Source: Burkholderiales bacterium (GTDB lineage: Bacteria; Pseudomonadota; Gammaproteobacteria; Burkholderiales; Burkholderiaceae_C). Taken from it: a stretch of 64,000 bases of DNA. Where the stretch lies: assembly GCA_947381415.1 (NCBI GenBank), contig CANCVB010000007.1:39011-103010 (forward strand), read 5' to 3'. The notes under the pieces were generated by a model. It ran no database searches. It had not been told where the DNA came from and saw nothing but the letters and a program-made list of their open reading frames with translations. Positions within the stretch are counted from its first letter, which is position 1, and every line of letters starts with the position of its first letter. Positions 20,334-30,277 of the stretch are shown piece by piece. Made by a program: the position numbers and the translations under genes.

Positions 20334-20816
20334 ATGTCATTTGAAGTTCGCATTCAAACCCACGACTTTGACTTGAGTCAAGAGATTGCTCAATTGCGAG
20401 CGGGGCAGGCTTCGGTAGGTGCTGTTTGTGCGTTTGTGGGCACGGTAAGAGACCGAAACGATGGCGATCAAGTTTCAACCTTGGAGCTTGAGCATTACCC
20501 AGGCATGACGGAAAAATCCATACAACGCATGATGCTTGATGCTCAAAAGAGATTTGATATTATTTCTTCTAAAGTAATACATAGGGTGGGACTGCTTAAC
20601 CCTTTAGAGCAAATTGTCTTGGTTGCAGTCACTTCTGCCCACAGGGGGCAAAGTTTTCAAGCATGTGAATTTCTCATGGATTATTTGAAAACACAAGCGC
20701 CTTTTTGGAAAAAAGAAACTGGCCCCTTAGGTTCTCATTGGGTGGATGCAAGGGTAAGCGATGACCATGCCATGGCGAGATGGGGTATCGTTTCTCAAAA
20801 CGCCATCGAAAGTTAA
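20334..20816 (+). CDS. moaE: Molybdopterin synthase catalytic subunit MoaE
   Basis: 160 residues from the ATG at 20334, one base after the moaD stop; a GTG at 20325 would overlap moaD. Conserved blocks are GAVCAFVGTVRDRNDGD, LELEHYPGMTEK, and the catalytic-lysine region QAPFWKKET. Forms the heterotetramer with MoaD. Last gene of the molybdenum cofactor run. Confidence 0.95.
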   Translation: MSFEVRIQTHDFDLSQEIAQLRAGQASVGAVCAFVGTVRDRNDGDQVSTLELEHYPGMTEKSIQRMMLDAQKRFDIISSKVIHRVGLLNPLEQIVLVAVTSAHRGQSFQACEFLMDYLKTQAPFWKKETGPLGSHWVDARVSDDHAMARWGIVSQNAIES

Positions 20817-20832
20817 CTGCGCTGTCCGCTGC

Positions 20833-20861
20833 CTTGAATTCCTCTCGGACTGCCTCACCTA
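20833..20861 (+). promoter_or_regulatory. Candidate sigma-32 heat-shock promoter for clpB
   Basis: CTTGAA at 20833-20838, a 14-base spacer, then CCTCACCTA at 20853-20861. This matches the sigma-32 consensus CTTGAA / CCCCATNTA at most positions with the correct spacing, 30 bases before the clpB ATG. clpB is a classical sigma-32 target. Confidence 0.55.
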
Positions 20862-20891
20862 AAGAGAATAGTTCAAGAATAAAGGACACCT

Positions 20892-23486
20892 ATGCGGCTC
20901 GATAAATTAACAACCAAATTTCAAGAGGCGCTTTCCGACGCCCAGTCGTTAGTACTTGCCAAAGACCAAGCATATATTGAGCCTTGCCATCTGTTGGTAG
21001 CAATGTTGCGTCAAGAGGATGGTCCTCGAGCATTGCTGGTTCGTTCCGGAGTCAATATTGCAGGATTACTTAAAGACAGTGAAGAAGCCATCGCCAAACT
21101 CCCTGAAGTACATGGACAAGACCAAGTCCAGGTTGGGCGAGATTTAGTGACATTGATGCAAGCAGCTGAAAAAGAGTCTCTTAAAAAAGGTGATCAATTT
21201 GTTGCCAGTGAAATGTTCTTATTGGCCTTGTCTGACTCAAACTCCCAATTAGGGAACACCGCTCGAAAGCATGGCTTAACCAGACAAGGATTTGCGTCTG
21301 CTGTCGAGTCCCTCAGAGGTGGACAAACCATAAAGTCAGCTGATGAGGAAAGTCAGCGCGGAGCGTTGAAAAAATACACCCTAGATTTAACCGAACGTGC
21401 AAGATTGGGTAAGTTAGATCCCGTTATTGGCCGCGATGATGAAATCCGGCGTGCAATACAAGTCTTGCAACGGCGAAGCAAAAACAACCCTGTATTGATT
21501 GGTGAGCCAGGGGTCGGCAAAACAGCGATTGTGGAAGGATTGGCTCAACGCATTGTTGCTGGGGAAGTGCCCGACTCATTGAAGGGGAAACGTGTTTTAT
21601 CGCTGGACATGGCCTCGCTTCTGGCAGGTGCAAAGTTCAGAGGTGATTTTGAGGAGCGTCTCAAAAGTGTTCTGACCGAACTGGCCAAAGACGAAGGCCA
21701 AACCATCGTTTTTATTGATGAAATTCATACCATGGTGGGCGCTGGCAAGGCCGAGGGTGCGATGGATGCAGGCAATATGCTCAAGCCTGCATTGGCTCGA
21801 GGGGAGTTGCATTGTGTAGGGGCTACTACGCTGGATGAATATCGCCGGTTTATTGAAAAAGATGCGGCGCTAGAGCGTCGTTTCCAAAAAATCATTGTTG
21901 CAGAACCTTCTGTAGAGGCCACTATCGCTATTTTGCGCGGCTTGCAAGAAAAATATGAAGTGCACCATGGTGTTGAAATAACAGACCCAGCTATCGTGGC
22001 AGCTGCCGAGCTTTCTCATCGATACATTACCGACCGTTTTCTTCCCGATAAAGCGATTGATTTAATTGATGAAGCTGCAGCCAAAATCAAGATAGAAATC
22101 GACTCTAAGCCCGAAGTAATGGACAAGTTAGACCGCAGACTCATTCAGTTGAAGATCGAACGGGAAGCGGTTCGTAAAGAAAAGGATGAGGCATCACAAA
22201 AGAGGATGGCCTTGATCGAAGAAGAGATTTTGAAACTCCAGCGGGAATACGCGGATTTGGAAGAAGTGTGGAAGTCTGAAAAAGCGCAAGCGCAAGGCGG
22301 GGCGGTCATCAAAGAGGAAATCGACCGTACACGTTTTCAAATTGAGGAGCTTAAGCGCAAAGGTGATTTCAACAAGGTGGCTGAGCTTCAATACGGCAAA
22401 TTACCTGAGCTCGAAAAACGAATGAAGGCTGCAAATGCTGTCGGCCTCATTGAAGGGCAAGACCACCCTATGCGCCTGCTTCGCACCCAAGTCGGTGCTG
22501 AGGAGATTGCAGAAGTTGTGGCCAGAGCGACAGGTATTCCAGTCTCAAAATTGATGCAAGGCGAGCGTGAAAAACTGTTGTTGATGGAAGAGCGCTTACA
22601 TGCCCGCGTGGTTGGTCAGGATGAGGCTATCGTTGCTGTGTCAAATGCTATTCGTCGCAGTCGTGCGGGTTTGAGCGATCCCTCTAGGCCGACGGGATCG
22701 TTCCTGTTTTTAGGTCCTACGGGGGTGGGTAAAACGGAGTTATGTAAGGCGCTAGCTGGATTTTTATTTGACAGTGAGGATCATTTGGTTCGTATTGATA
22801 TGAGTGAATTCATGGAGAAACATTCTGTGAGCAAACTCATCGGCGCGCCTCCGGGCTATGTTGGCTACGACGAGGGTGGGTACCTTACAGAAATAGTTCG
22901 CCGCAATCCGTACTCAGTCATTTTGATGGACGAGATTGAAAAGGCCCATCCTGATGTGTTCAATATTCTTTTGCAAGTTTTGGATGACGGTCGATTAACC
23001 GATGGTCAAGGGCGCACGGTGGATTTCAAAAATTCAGTGATAGCCATGACGTCCAATATTGGCTCTCAGCTGATTCAAAAAATGGCTGGGGCTGATTACC
23101 TGGATATCAAGGAAGCCGTTTGGGATGAATTGAAGAACCATTTCAGGCCTGAGTTTTTGAACCGAATAGATGAAACGGTCGTCTTTCATTCGCTTGATGC
23201 TGCACACATTGCCAAGATTGCGGATATTCAACTCAAAATTCTTTCTGATCGGTTATCCCGCATCGATTTGGGTATGGATGTTTCTCGTGCGGCACTCGAG
23301 GAGTTGGCGAAAGTGGGCTTCGACCCTGTATTTGGGGCAAGGCCACTTAAACGTGCGATTCAACAACGCATTGAAAATCCACTCTCGAAGATGCTCTTGG
23401 AGGGTAAATTTGGCCCCCATGACACTATCCATATCAACGTGGACCCCATACTTTCCCCTGGGGAGTTCATGTTCTCTAAATCTTAG
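20892..23486 (+). CDS. clpB: ATP-dependent disaggregase ClpB
   Basis: Hexameric AAA+ chaperone that rescues aggregated proteins with DnaK. 864 residues: N-terminal Clp-N repeat domain, first AAA+ module with Walker [17 protein letters not shown] near residue 204, a coiled-coil middle domain (about residues 400-520) that marks ClpB rather than ClpA, a second Walker [17 protein letters not shown] near residue 608, and a D2-small C-terminal domain. Preceded by a candidate heat-shock promoter and followed by a terminator, so it is a single-gene unit. Confidence 0.97.
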   Translation: MRLDKLTTKFQEALSDAQSLVLAKDQAYIEPCHLLVAMLRQEDGPRALLVRSGVNIAGLLKDSEEAIAKLPEVHGQDQVQVGRDLVTLMQAAEKESLKKGDQFVASEMFLLALSDSNSQLGNTARKHGLTRQGFASAVESLRGGQTIKSADEESQRGALKKYTLDLTERARLGKLDPVIGRDDEIRRAIQVLQRRSKNNPVLIGEPGVGKTAIVEGLAQRIVAGEVPDSLKGKRVLSLDMASLLAGAKFRGDFEERLKSVLTELAKDEGQTIVFIDEIHTMVGAGKAEGAMDAGNMLKPALARGELHCVGATTLDEYRRFIEKDAALERRFQKIIVAEPSVEATIAILRGLQEKYEVHHGVEITDPAIVAAAELSHRYITDRFLPDKAIDLIDEAAAKIKIEIDSKPEVMDKLDRRLIQLKIEREAVRKEKDEASQKRMALIEEEILKLQREYADLEEVWKSEKAQAQGGAVIKEEIDRTRFQIEELKRKGDFNKVAELQYGKLPELEKRMKAANAVGLIEGQDHPMRLLRTQVGAEEIAEVVARATGIPVSKLMQGEREKLLLMEERLHARVVGQDEAIVAVSNAIRRSRAGLSDPSRPTGSFLFLGPTGVGKTELCKALAGFLFDSEDHLVRIDMSEFMEKHSVSKLIGAPPGYVGYDEGGYLTEIVRRNPYSVILMDEIEKAHPDVFNILLQVLDDGRLTDGQGRTVDFKNSVIAMTSNIGSQLIQKMAGADYLDIKEAVWDELKNHFRPEFLNRIDETVVFHSLDAAHIAKIADIQLKILSDRLSRIDLGMDVSRAALEELAKVGFDPVFGARPLKRAIQQRIENPLSKMLLEGKFGPHDTIHINVDPILSPGEFMFSKS

Positions 23487-23496
23487 TTTCAAATGA

Positions 23497-23522
23497 AAAA
23501 GGGTCGCAGCTGCGACCCTTTT
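23497..23522. terminator. Bidirectional intrinsic terminator
   Basis: A perfect palindrome, AAAAGGGTCGCAG with its complement CTGCGACCCTTTT, lies 10 bases after clpB and ends 19 bases before the convergent SWIB gene's stop codon. A/T runs on both flanks allow function on both strands. Confidence 0.88.
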
Positions 23523-23541
23523 CAAAGACTTGCTAGTAAGC

Positions 23542-24039
23542 TTATGACAGGTGCTTACCAATCAAGCTTGCCAGCTCAAACATAGTCACTTGCGATTTGC
23601 CAAACACAGCTTTGAGTTTGTCATCTGCATTGATATTGCGCTTATTGACTTTGTCTTGCAAAGCGTGTTTCTTAATGTATGTCCACAGTTTGCTGACGAC
23701 TTCAGTGCGCGCCAACGGTGTAGAGCCTACAACAGCGGCTAATGCGGCACTTGGTGTCAATGGTTTCATAAAGGCAGCATTAGGGGTGCGCTTTTTGGCA
23801 GGCGCCTTCTTAACCACTTTTTTAGCGGCTTTTTTAGCGACTATTTTCTTGGCAGGAGCTTTTTTAGCTGCTACTTTTTTGGCAGGTGCTTTTTTCGCAG
23901 GAGCCTTTTTAGCGGGTGCTTTTTTGGCTGCTACTTTTTTAGCTGGGGCTTTTTTTGCTACGGGCTTTTTAGCGGGCGCTTTTTTAGCGGGAGATTTTTT
24001 TGCAGTTGTTTTTTTTGCTGCTTTCTTTGCAGTTGCCAT
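23542..24039 (-). CDS. Histone H1-like protein with C-terminal SWIB/MDM2 domain
   Basis: 165 residues from the ATG at 24039 (an ATG two codons earlier, at 24045, is closer to AGAAGG and may be the true start). The N-terminal two thirds is a lysine/alanine/proline tail of repeated KKAPAKK and KKVAAKK units, like eukaryotic H1 and bacterial AlgP/Hc1 proteins. The C-terminus, from about [12 protein letters not shown] to the end, matches the SWIB fold ([16 protein letters not shown]). Likely a nucleoid protein binding DNA through the basic tail; the SWIB partner is unknown. Well separated by terminators from clpB. Confidence 0.87.
   Translation of the reverse strand: MATAKKAAKKTTAKKSPAKKAPAKKPVAKKAPAKKVAAKKAPAKKAPAKKAPAKKVAAKKAPAKKIVAKKAAKKVVKKAPAKKRTPNAAFMKPLTPSAALAAVVGSTPLARTEVVSKLWTYIKKHALQDKVNKRNINADDKLKAVFGKSQVTMFELASLIGKHLS
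23800..24036 (-). repeat. Lys/Ala/Pro-rich tandem repeat tract
   Basis: Within the H1-like gene, imperfect units of about 12-15 bases encode K-K-A-P-A and K-K-V-A-A. The plus strand appears as repeated GCTTTTTT-type runs. Such tracts often vary in copy number. Confidence 0.8.
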
Positions 24040-24392
24040 TTTCATTTTCCTTCTAGAAGTGAGTGAAACGCCGCTAGCTTTATTGCTTTTGTCGGCAGTC
24101 CTAATCCTAATAGAGAAACTGCCTTTTTTCCATTCCACGCGATTTTTTCCTCTAAGGCATGTTGTTTTCTTTTTTTTAGATTGCCGGACCTAGGAGGCGG
24201 ATTTTTTGTAAATTATTTTTTTAACGATGCAAATTTTATATTCATAATACGAAATTATATTTGTAAGTCTATGTTTTTAAATGTATATTTATATTTCATC
24301 TATAAGACATAAGAGGCTTGCTAACTCTTATATAAGATATACAATTCACCAAAACCCACCCTTGATTCAAAAAACCACCATTGGAGTTAGCA
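24040..24392. promoter_or_regulatory. Intergenic region between the SWIB gene and aceA, AT-rich, with inverted repeats
   Basis: 353 bases with no convincing gene. The stretch 24190-24345 is strongly AT-rich. It contains an inverted repeat ATAAGAG (24309-24315) / CTCTTAT (24325-24331) with a 9-base spacer, overlapping a perfect 12-base palindrome TCTTATATAAGA (24326-24337). These sit about 55-85 bases before the aceA start and could be operator sites for a glyoxylate-shunt regulator; no regulator can be named. Confidence 0.45.
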
Positions 24393-25712
24393 ATGCCACA
24401 AAACATCACCGAGCAATTGAGCCGCGAGCAACAGATCAGCGCCCTTGAAAAAGACTGGGCTACCAACCCCCGTTGGAAAGGGATCAAAAGGGGTTATTCC
24501 GCAGCGGATGTGGTTCGCTTGCGCGGGTCGTTCCCCATCGAATACACCTTGTCTCGTCGAGGTGCTGAGAAGCTTTGGGATCTGGTCAATAACGAACCCT
24601 ATGTGAACTGTCTTGGCGCGTTGACCGGTGGTCAAGCGATGCAACAAGTCAAAGCTGGTATCAAGGCGATTTATCTTTCGGGTTGGCAAGTCGCTGCAGA
24701 CAACAATTCATATGCATCCATGTACCCAGATCAATCCTTGTATCCAGTTGATTCGGTGCCTACAGTTGTTGAACGTATCAACAACACTTTCCGCAGAGCA
24801 GATGAAATCCAATGGTCAAAAGGTTTGAATCCCTCTGACAAAGCGTACATCGATTACTTTGCGCCTATTGTTGCGGATGCAGAAGCGGGATTTGGCGGCG
24901 TGCTGAATGCTTTTGAATTAATGAAGGCCATGATCCGTGCGGGCGCAGGTGGCGTGCATTTTGAAGATCAATTGGCCTCTGTCAAAAAATGTGGTCATAT
25001 GGGTGGAAAAGTATTGGTGCCTACTGCCGAAGCTGTTCAAAAATTGGTTGCTGCACGTATGGCTGCTGATGTGTGCGGTGTTCCTACCCTTGTGATTGCT
25101 CGAACAGACGCAGAGGCTGCTGATTTGTTGACAAGCGATTACGATGCTAACGACAAACCTTTCATTACCGGCGAGCGAACAGCAGAAGGTTTTTATAAAA
25201 CCAAAAAGGGCATGGATCAAGCGGTTTCTCGTGCGATCGCTTATGCGCATTACGCCGATTTGGTTTGGTGTGAGACGGGTACCCCTGACTTGGAGTTCGC
25301 CCGTAAATTTGCCGAGGCAGTTCATAAAGTTCACCCAGGAAAAATGCTTGCCTACAACTGTTCTCCTTCTTTCAATTGGAAGAAAAATTTGGATGACGCA
25401 ACCATTGCCAAATTCCAGCGCGAATTAGGTGCGATGGGTTACAAATACCAGTTCATCACATTGGCGGGGATCCACTCTATGTGGTTCAACATGTTTGACT
25501 TGGCGCAAGACTACGCGGCTCGTGGCATGTCAGCTTATGTGGAGAAAGTTCAAGAGCCAGAGTTCGCAGCGCGTGACCGCGGATACAGCTTTGTGTCTCA
25601 CCAGCAAGAAGTGGGAACAGGCTATTTCGATGATGTCACAACCGTGATTCAGGGTGGTCAATCCAGCGTAACCGCTTTGACAGGATCAACAGAGGAAGAG
25701 CAATTCCACTGA
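24393..25712 (+). CDS. aceA: Isocitrate lyase
   Basis: Glyoxylate-shunt enzyme splitting isocitrate into succinate and glyoxylate. 439 residues from the ATG at 24393, which has GGAG seven bases upstream; a TTG at 24381 overlaps that ribosome site. Catalytic loop [14 protein letters not shown] with Cys near residue 200; also ADAEAGFGG and [11 protein letters not shown]. Malate synthase is not in the window. Single-gene unit with terminator. Confidence 0.96.
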   Translation: MPQNITEQLSREQQISALEKDWATNPRWKGIKRGYSAADVVRLRGSFPIEYTLSRRGAEKLWDLVNNEPYVNCLGALTGGQAMQQVKAGIKAIYLSGWQVAADNNSYASMYPDQSLYPVDSVPTVVERINNTFRRADEIQWSKGLNPSDKAYIDYFAPIVADAEAGFGGVLNAFELMKAMIRAGAGGVHFEDQLASVKKCGHMGGKVLVPTAEAVQKLVAARMAADVCGVPTLVIARTDAEAADLLTSDYDANDKPFITGERTAEGFYKTKKGMDQAVSRAIAYAHYADLVWCETGTPDLEFARKFAEAVHKVHPGKMLAYNCSPSFNWKKNLDDATIAKFQRELGAMGYKYQFITLAGIHSMWFNMFDLAQDYAARGMSAYVEKVQEPEFAARDRGYSFVSHQQEVGTGYFDDVTTVIQGGQSSVTALTGSTEEEQFH

Positions 25713-25739
25713 TTGACAACGCTTAAGAGACTTCACTCA

Positions 25740-25763
25740 CAGGCCCCGAGGGGCCTGTTTTTT
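25740..25763 (+). terminator. Intrinsic terminator of aceA
   Basis: CAGGCCCC and GGGGCCTG form an 8-bp perfect GC stem with a GA loop, followed by six T residues, 27 bases after the aceA stop. Confidence 0.92.
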
Positions 25764-25789
25764 ATGGGAAAATATGTTTGCAAGCATGT

Positions 25790-25818
25790 AAGCGCGGTTC
25801 TGACCGCGCTTTTGTTTT
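25790..25818 (+). terminator. Second terminator-like hairpin in the thrS leader
   Basis: AAGCGCGGT (25790-25798), loop TCTG, ACCGCGCTT (25803-25811), then TTGTTTT. It lies only 26 bases before the thrS ATG, so it is either a backup terminator for aceA or a leader structure controlling thrS. No leader peptide or T-box is apparent. Confidence 0.7.
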
Positions 25819-25844
25819 ACTTTCATGGCTGACTGATCCAACCT

Positions 25845-27752
25845 ATGCTCCAAATCACATTGCCCGATGGCTCTCTTCGTGAATACCCCGGCCCTGTATC
25901 CGTTGCGGATGTTGCACTTTCAATTGGTGCAGGTTTGGCAAAAGCGGCTTTGGCGGGCATGGTTGATGGAAATCTGGTGGATACGAGCCATGTGATTCAC
26001 CATGACGCACGGTTAGCAATACTGACACCCAAAGATGCCCAAGGTGTTGAGGTCATCCGCCATTCAACGGCCCATTTACTTGCCTATGCCGTGAAATCAT
26101 TGTTTCCCGATGCGCAAGTCACGATCGGCCCAGTTATTGAAAATGGTTTTTATTATGATTTTTCATACAGTCGCCCCTTTACGCCTGAAGATTTGCAAGC
26201 TATTGAAAAACGTATGACAGAGTTGGCAGCCAAGGACGAAATAGTTACTCGTCAAGTGATGCCAAGAGACCAAGCGATTGCGTATTTCAAAACATTGGGG
26301 GAGCATTACAAAGCAGAAATCATTGCGTCCATTCCTGCTTCAGAAGATGTGTCCCTCTACACTGAGGGCGAATTTACCGATTTGTGTCGCGGCCCCCATG
26401 TGCCCAGTACTGGCAAACTCAAGCATTTCAAATTAATGAAGGTGGCTGGTGCCTACTGGCGGGGCGACCATCGCAACGAAATGCTTCAGCGCGTTTACGG
26501 CACGGCTTGGGCGACCAAAGATGACTTGCAGCAGCATTTGACGATGCTGGAAGAGGCTGAAAAGCGTGACCACCGAAAGTTGGGTCGAGAACTCGATTTG
26601 TTTCATATCGATGAGCACTCACCCGGAACTGTTTTTTGGCATCCCAAGGGCTGGACACTTTGGCAAGAGGTCGAGCAATACATGCGACAGGTTTACCGTG
26701 ACAACGGGTATTCAGAGGTTAAAGGTCCGCAAATACTCGACCAGGGCTTGTGGGAGAAAACAGGTCATTGGGACAAATACCGTGAAAACATGTTTGTAAC
26801 CGAGTCTGAAAAACGCGATTACGCGCTCAAGCCCATGAACTGCCCTGGACATTTGATTATTTTTAACCAGGGTATCAAGAGTTACCGTGATTTACCTTTG
26901 CGGTTTGGGGAATTCGGGCAGTGCCACCGCAACGAACCATCGGGTGGATTGCACGGCATCATGCGTGTCAGAGCCTTTACCCAAGACGATGGCCATATTT
27001 TTTGTACAGAGGAACAAATACAGTCTGAGGTGATCGCCTTCACCACGTTGTTGCAAAAGGTTTATAAAGATTTTGGCTATACCGACATCATTTACAAACT
27101 CTCTACGCGTCCTGAAAAGCGTATTGGTTCAGAAGAAAGCTGGGACAGCGCTGAAAAAGCTTTGGCAGAAGGTCTAAGGGCTTCTGGTTGTGATTTCCAA
27201 TACCTGCCAGGGGAGGGCGCTTTTTACGGTCCCAAGATTGAATACACCCTGAAAGATGCGATTGGCCGTGAGTGGCAGTGCGGCACCATTCAAGTGGACC
27301 CGAATATGCCTGAACGCCTTGGCGCTGAGTACGTTGGTGAAGATGGGGCTCGTCATCGACCCATCATGTTGCACCGTGCGATTGTTGGAAGTTTGGAACG
27401 ATTCATCGGAATTTTGATTGAGCAGTATGCGGGAGCCTTGCCTGTTTGGTTGGCTCCGGTACAGGTTGCTGTACTGAATATCACTGATTCACAGGCTGAT
27501 TACGTACAAGATGTAGTCAAAAAGCTGAAAAATCAAGGATTTAGGGTCACGCAAGATCTGAAAAACGAGAAGATCACGTATAAAATACGCGAGCATTCAA
27601 TGCAAAAGCTGCCTTACATACTTGTCTTAGGTGATAAGGAGAAAGCAGCAGGTACCGTCGCAGTGCGCGCCCGAGGCAATGTAGACCTTGGGGTCATGCC
27701 ACTCGAAGCATTCACTGAAAAGTTGGCTTCGGACATTGCCGCCAAACTTTGA
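25845..27752 (+). CDS. thrS: Threonyl-tRNA synthetase
   Basis: 635-residue class II synthetase. N-terminal TGS domain (residues 1-60), editing domain with [12 protein letters not shown], catalytic core with zinc-binding PMNCPGH near residue 332, motif 2 FRHRNEPSG-like segment [13 protein letters not shown], motif 3 [17 protein letters not shown], and a C-terminal anticodon-binding domain. Heads the conserved thrS-infC-rpmI-rplT-pheS-pheT-ihfA cluster. Confidence 0.97.
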   Translation: MLQITLPDGSLREYPGPVSVADVALSIGAGLAKAALAGMVDGNLVDTSHVIHHDARLAILTPKDAQGVEVIRHSTAHLLAYAVKSLFPDAQVTIGPVIENGFYYDFSYSRPFTPEDLQAIEKRMTELAAKDEIVTRQVMPRDQAIAYFKTLGEHYKAEIIASIPASEDVSLYTEGEFTDLCRGPHVPSTGKLKHFKLMKVAGAYWRGDHRNEMLQRVYGTAWATKDDLQQHLTMLEEAEKRDHRKLGRELDLFHIDEHSPGTVFWHPKGWTLWQEVEQYMRQVYRDNGYSEVKGPQILDQGLWEKTGHWDKYRENMFVTESEKRDYALKPMNCPGHLIIFNQGIKSYRDLPLRFGEFGQCHRNEPSGGLHGIMRVRAFTQDDGHIFCTEEQIQSEVIAFTTLLQKVYKDFGYTDIIYKLSTRPEKRIGSEESWDSAEKALAEGLRASGCDFQYLPGEGAFYGPKIEYTLKDAIGREWQCGTIQVDPNMPERLGAEYVGEDGARHRPIMLHRAIVGSLERFIGILIEQYAGALPVWLAPVQVAVLNITDSQADYVQDVVKKLKNQGFRVTQDLKNEKITYKIREHSMQKLPYILVLGDKEKAAGTVAVRARGNVDLGVMPLEAFTEKLASDIAAKL

Positions 27753-27761
27753 TTTCACTGG

Positions 27762-27790
27762 TTGACATCATGCTTGGACGTCGAAGATGC
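27762..27790 (+). promoter_or_regulatory. Candidate infC promoter
   Basis: A perfect -35 TTGACA at 27762-27767, just after thrS, is followed 17 bases later by a weak -10 (GAAGAT or AAGATG, near 27784-27789). Transcription would start about 45 bases before infC and would include the hairpin described next. Confidence 0.4.
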
Positions 27791-27802
27791 GACGGCGTTT
27801 CA

Positions 27803-27829
27803 CTGTTTCAATTTGAAACAGGTTTTTTT
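27803..27829 (+). terminator. Terminator-like hairpin in the infC leader
   Basis: CTGTTTCA (27803-27810), loop ATT, TGAAACAG (27814-27821), then G and seven T residues. It ends one base before the infC ribosome-binding site AAAGGA. It could limit thrS read-through or attenuate infC. Confidence 0.65.
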
Positions 27830-27842
27830 AAAGGATTGAACC

Positions 27843-28442
27843 ATCGCTACTGAATTCCGCGATCGCCGACAACGCGAGGAACGCAAACACCGCCTGAACA
27901 GAGAAATCATGGCCCCCGAAGTCCGCGTGAGCGGTCCCAACAACGAACCCATTGGCGTGCTCAGTTTGGCTGAAGCGTTGCGAATGGCAGGGGAGCTAGA
28001 TGTTGATTTGGTAGAAATTTCGCCAACAGCAGTCCCACCAGTATGTCGACTGATGGACTATGGCAAATTCAAATACCAAGAGCAAAAGAAAGCGGCAGAA
28101 GCCAAGTCCAAGCAAAAGGTGATTGAGGTCAAGGAAATCAAATTTCGACCCGGAACCGATGACGGTGACTACAACATCAAATTGCGCAATATCAAACGGT
28201 TTCTTGATGAAGGCGATAAATGCAAAATCACTTTGCGTTTTCGTGGCCGAGAAATCACACACCAAGAAATTGGAATGGCGTTGCTGCAAAGAATTCGGGA
28301 TGAACTCGCTGACCTGATTGTGGTTGAGCAGTTTCCCAAACTGGAAGGTCGTCAAATGATTATGATGATTGCACCAGGCAAGAAGAAACCGGGTGGCGTG
28401 ACCAAACCCGCCGCAGACGTTGTGCAAACAGCGACTGTGTAA
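27843..28442 (+). CDS. infC: Translation initiation factor IF-3 with non-canonical ATC start
   Basis: IF-3 binds the 30S subunit and checks initiator tRNA and start codon. The first in-frame ATG (27909) would cut off the conserved N-terminus. Reading upstream gives ATC-GCT-ACT-GAA at 27843, with AAAGGA (27830-27835) seven bases before. The extra residues [18 protein letters not shown] lead into [13 protein letters not shown] as in other IF-3 proteins. Total 199 residues from ATC. Rare start codons on infC are known to allow autoregulation by IF-3 discrimination. Signature [20 protein letters not shown] is present. Confidence 0.93.
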   Translation: MATEFRDRRQREERKHRLNREIMAPEVRVSGPNNEPIGVLSLAEALRMAGELDVDLVEISPTAVPPVCRLMDYGKFKYQEQKKAAEAKSKQKVIEVKEIKFRPGTDDGDYNIKLRNIKRFLDEGDKCKITLRFRGREITHQEIGMALLQRIRDELADLIVVEQFPKLEGRQMIMMIAPGKKKPGGVTKPAADVVQTATV

Positions 28443-28528
28443 AAGGTCACGCAAACAAGTGTCTCGGGGCTAACAAGTCTGCGCCAGTTGCGTAGCGCCT
28501 CACGAGCACAAACAAAAAGGAGCATTCA

Positions 28529-28732
28529 ATGCCCAAAATGAAGACCAAAAGCAGCGCAAAAAAGCGCTTTCGTGTTCGTCCAGGCGGCACCGTTAAACGC
28601 GGTCAAGCCTTCAAGCGTCACATCTTGACCAAGAAAACCACCAAAAACAAACGTCATTTGCGTGGTCCTACCGGTGTGCACGAAACCAATATGGGTCACA
28701 TGGCGCAGATGTTGCCCATGGCTGGCTTGTAA
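28529..28732 (+). CDS. rpmI: 50S ribosomal protein L35
   Basis: 67 residues, very basic, beginning [20 protein letters not shown]. Preceded by AAGGAG. The 86-base gap after infC may include an L20-binding leader, as known for this operon in other bacteria, but no structure was resolved by eye. Confidence 0.96.
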   Translation: MPKMKTKSSAKKRFRVRPGGTVKRGQAFKRHILTKKTTKNKRHLRGPTGVHETNMGHMAQMLPMAGL

Positions 28733-28759
28733 TCAACGGACGAACAAGGAGAACTTACT

Positions 28760-29119
28760 ATGCCTCGCGTTAAACGTGGTGTCACGGCAAGAGCCAGACA
28801 CAAAAAAGTTTTAGCCCTCGCCAAAGGTTTCCGCGGTCGTCGCGGCAATGTCTATCGCATCGCCAAACAAGCGGTGATGAAGGCGGGACAGTATGCCTAC
28901 CGTGACCGTCGTGCCAAAAAGCGTGTATTTCGTCAACTGTGGATTGCGCGTATCAATGCCGCTGCTCGTGAATTCGGTTTGACATACAGCCAATTTGCAA
29001 ACGGCCTGCGCAAAGCTGCTATTGAAATTGACCGCAAAATGCTTGCCGATTTGGCGGTTCATGACAAAGCAGCCTTTGGACACATCGTCGATCAAGTCAA
29101 AGCACGTTTAGCTGCCTGA
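28760..29119 (+). CDS. rplT: 50S ribosomal protein L20
   Basis: 119 residues with the signature [20 protein letters not shown] and [18 protein letters not shown]. Early 50S assembly protein and the usual autogenous repressor of the infC operon. Followed by a terminator-like hairpin before pheS. Confidence 0.97.
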   Translation: MPRVKRGVTARARHKKVLALAKGFRGRRGNVYRIAKQAVMKAGQYAYRDRRAKKRVFRQLWIARINAAAREFGLTYSQFANGLRKAAIEIDRKMLADLAVHDKAAFGHIVDQVKARLAA

Positions 29120-29166
29120 ACGGGTTGCGCTGCCCCGCTCCTGCAGTAGGGTGACATGTTGGCCAA

Positions 29167-29201
29167 GGGATTGAAGCCTTCAATAGCTTCAATCCCTTTT
29201 T
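29167..29201 (+). terminator. Terminator/attenuator-like hairpin between rplT and pheS
   Basis: A perfect 11-bp stem, GGGATTGAAGC (29167-29177) and GCTTCAATCCC (29186-29196), with an 8-base loop and TTTTT. It ends 21 bases before the pheS ATG, leaving no room for a promoter after it. pheS must therefore rely on read-through or regulated anti-termination. Confidence 0.8.
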
Positions 29202-29221
29202 CATTTCAAACTTGAGACGAT

Positions 29222-30259
29222 ATGAACGAGCTCGATTCGCTGGTGCAACAAGCCCAAGCCCTGTTTACCCAATGTGGTTCAGCGGCGGAGTTAGAAAATG
29301 CCAAGGCACAGTTCCTAGGCAAATCTGGTCGTATTTCTGAATTGATGAAGGGCTTGTCCCAACTTGATTTAGAGGCAAAAAAGACACAAGGTGCAGTTAT
29401 CAATGCGGCCAAGCAGTCGATTGAGCACTTGTTAAATGCCAGACGCCAAGCTTTAGCCGATGCAGAGTTGAATCGACAGCTTCAAGCGGAAAAACTTGAT
29501 GTGAGTTTGCCAAGTGGCTTGCGTACGCAGGGTGGTTTACACCCAGTGAGTCTTAGTTTGGAGCGAATCGAATTGATCTTTGCTTCCATGGGCTTTTCGG
29601 TCGCACAAGGGCCAGAAATTGAAACAGACTGGTTCAACTTCACCGCCTTGAATACGCCCCAAGATCACCCAGCTCGCTCCATGCATGACACCTTTTATGT
29701 TGAAGGCGGTCATTTGCTGCGCACGCACACCAGTCCCATGCAAATACGCCATGCGATGGCGCATGTGCAGCAGCACCAACAAAGCATTGCGGCAGGAAAA
29801 GGAATGCCCGAAATTCGGGTGATTGCGCCTGGGCGAACCTACCGAGTTGACAGTGATGCCACCCATTCACCCATGTTTCACCAGTGCGAGGGTTTGTGGA
29901 TTGGTGAGAACATCAGTTTCAAAGACTTGAAGGTGGTCTTTACAGATTTTTGTAAAACTTTTTTTGAAAACGAAGATTTGGTGCTGCGTTTCAGGCCCAG
30001 TTTTTTTCCTTTCACTGAACCCAGTGCAGAGATCGATATCCAATTCCCCAGCGGTCCCTTGGCAGGACGTTGGTTGGAGGTGGCTGGTTCCGGCCAGGTT
30101 CATCCCAATGTGGTTCGCAATATGGGCCTAGACCCCGAGCATTACATTGGTTTTGCGTTTGGCATGGGCCCTGATCGTTTAACCATGCTGCGCTATGGTG
30201 TGAACGATTTGCGCTTGTTTTTTGATGGCGACATTCGTTTCCTCAGCCAATTTCGTTGA
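29222..30259 (+). CDS. pheS: Phenylalanyl-tRNA synthetase alpha subunit
   Basis: 345-residue catalytic subunit. N-terminal coiled coil, then class II core with [30 protein letters not shown], and the final [16 protein letters not shown] motif 3. Phe specificity pocket includes [15 protein letters not shown]. pheT follows 18 bases later. Confidence 0.97.
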   Translation: MNELDSLVQQAQALFTQCGSAAELENAKAQFLGKSGRISELMKGLSQLDLEAKKTQGAVINAAKQSIEHLLNARRQALADAELNRQLQAEKLDVSLPSGLRTQGGLHPVSLSLERIELIFASMGFSVAQGPEIETDWFNFTALNTPQDHPARSMHDTFYVEGGHLLRTHTSPMQIRHAMAHVQQHQQSIAAGKGMPEIRVIAPGRTYRVDSDATHSPMFHQCEGLWIGENISFKDLKVVFTDFCKTFFENEDLVLRFRPSFFPFTEPSAEIDIQFPSGPLAGRWLEVAGSGQVHPNVVRNMGLDPEHYIGFAFGMGPDRLTMLRYGVNDLRLFFDGDIRFLSQFR

Positions 30260-30277
30260 TCTGACCAAGGTATAGCT

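Noticed and set aside
23597..24193. 198-codon plus-strand frame rich in Ala, Phe and Leu
   Set aside because: It is the antisense shadow of the Lys/Ala repeats of the SWIB/H1-like gene; there is no ribosome site and no family.
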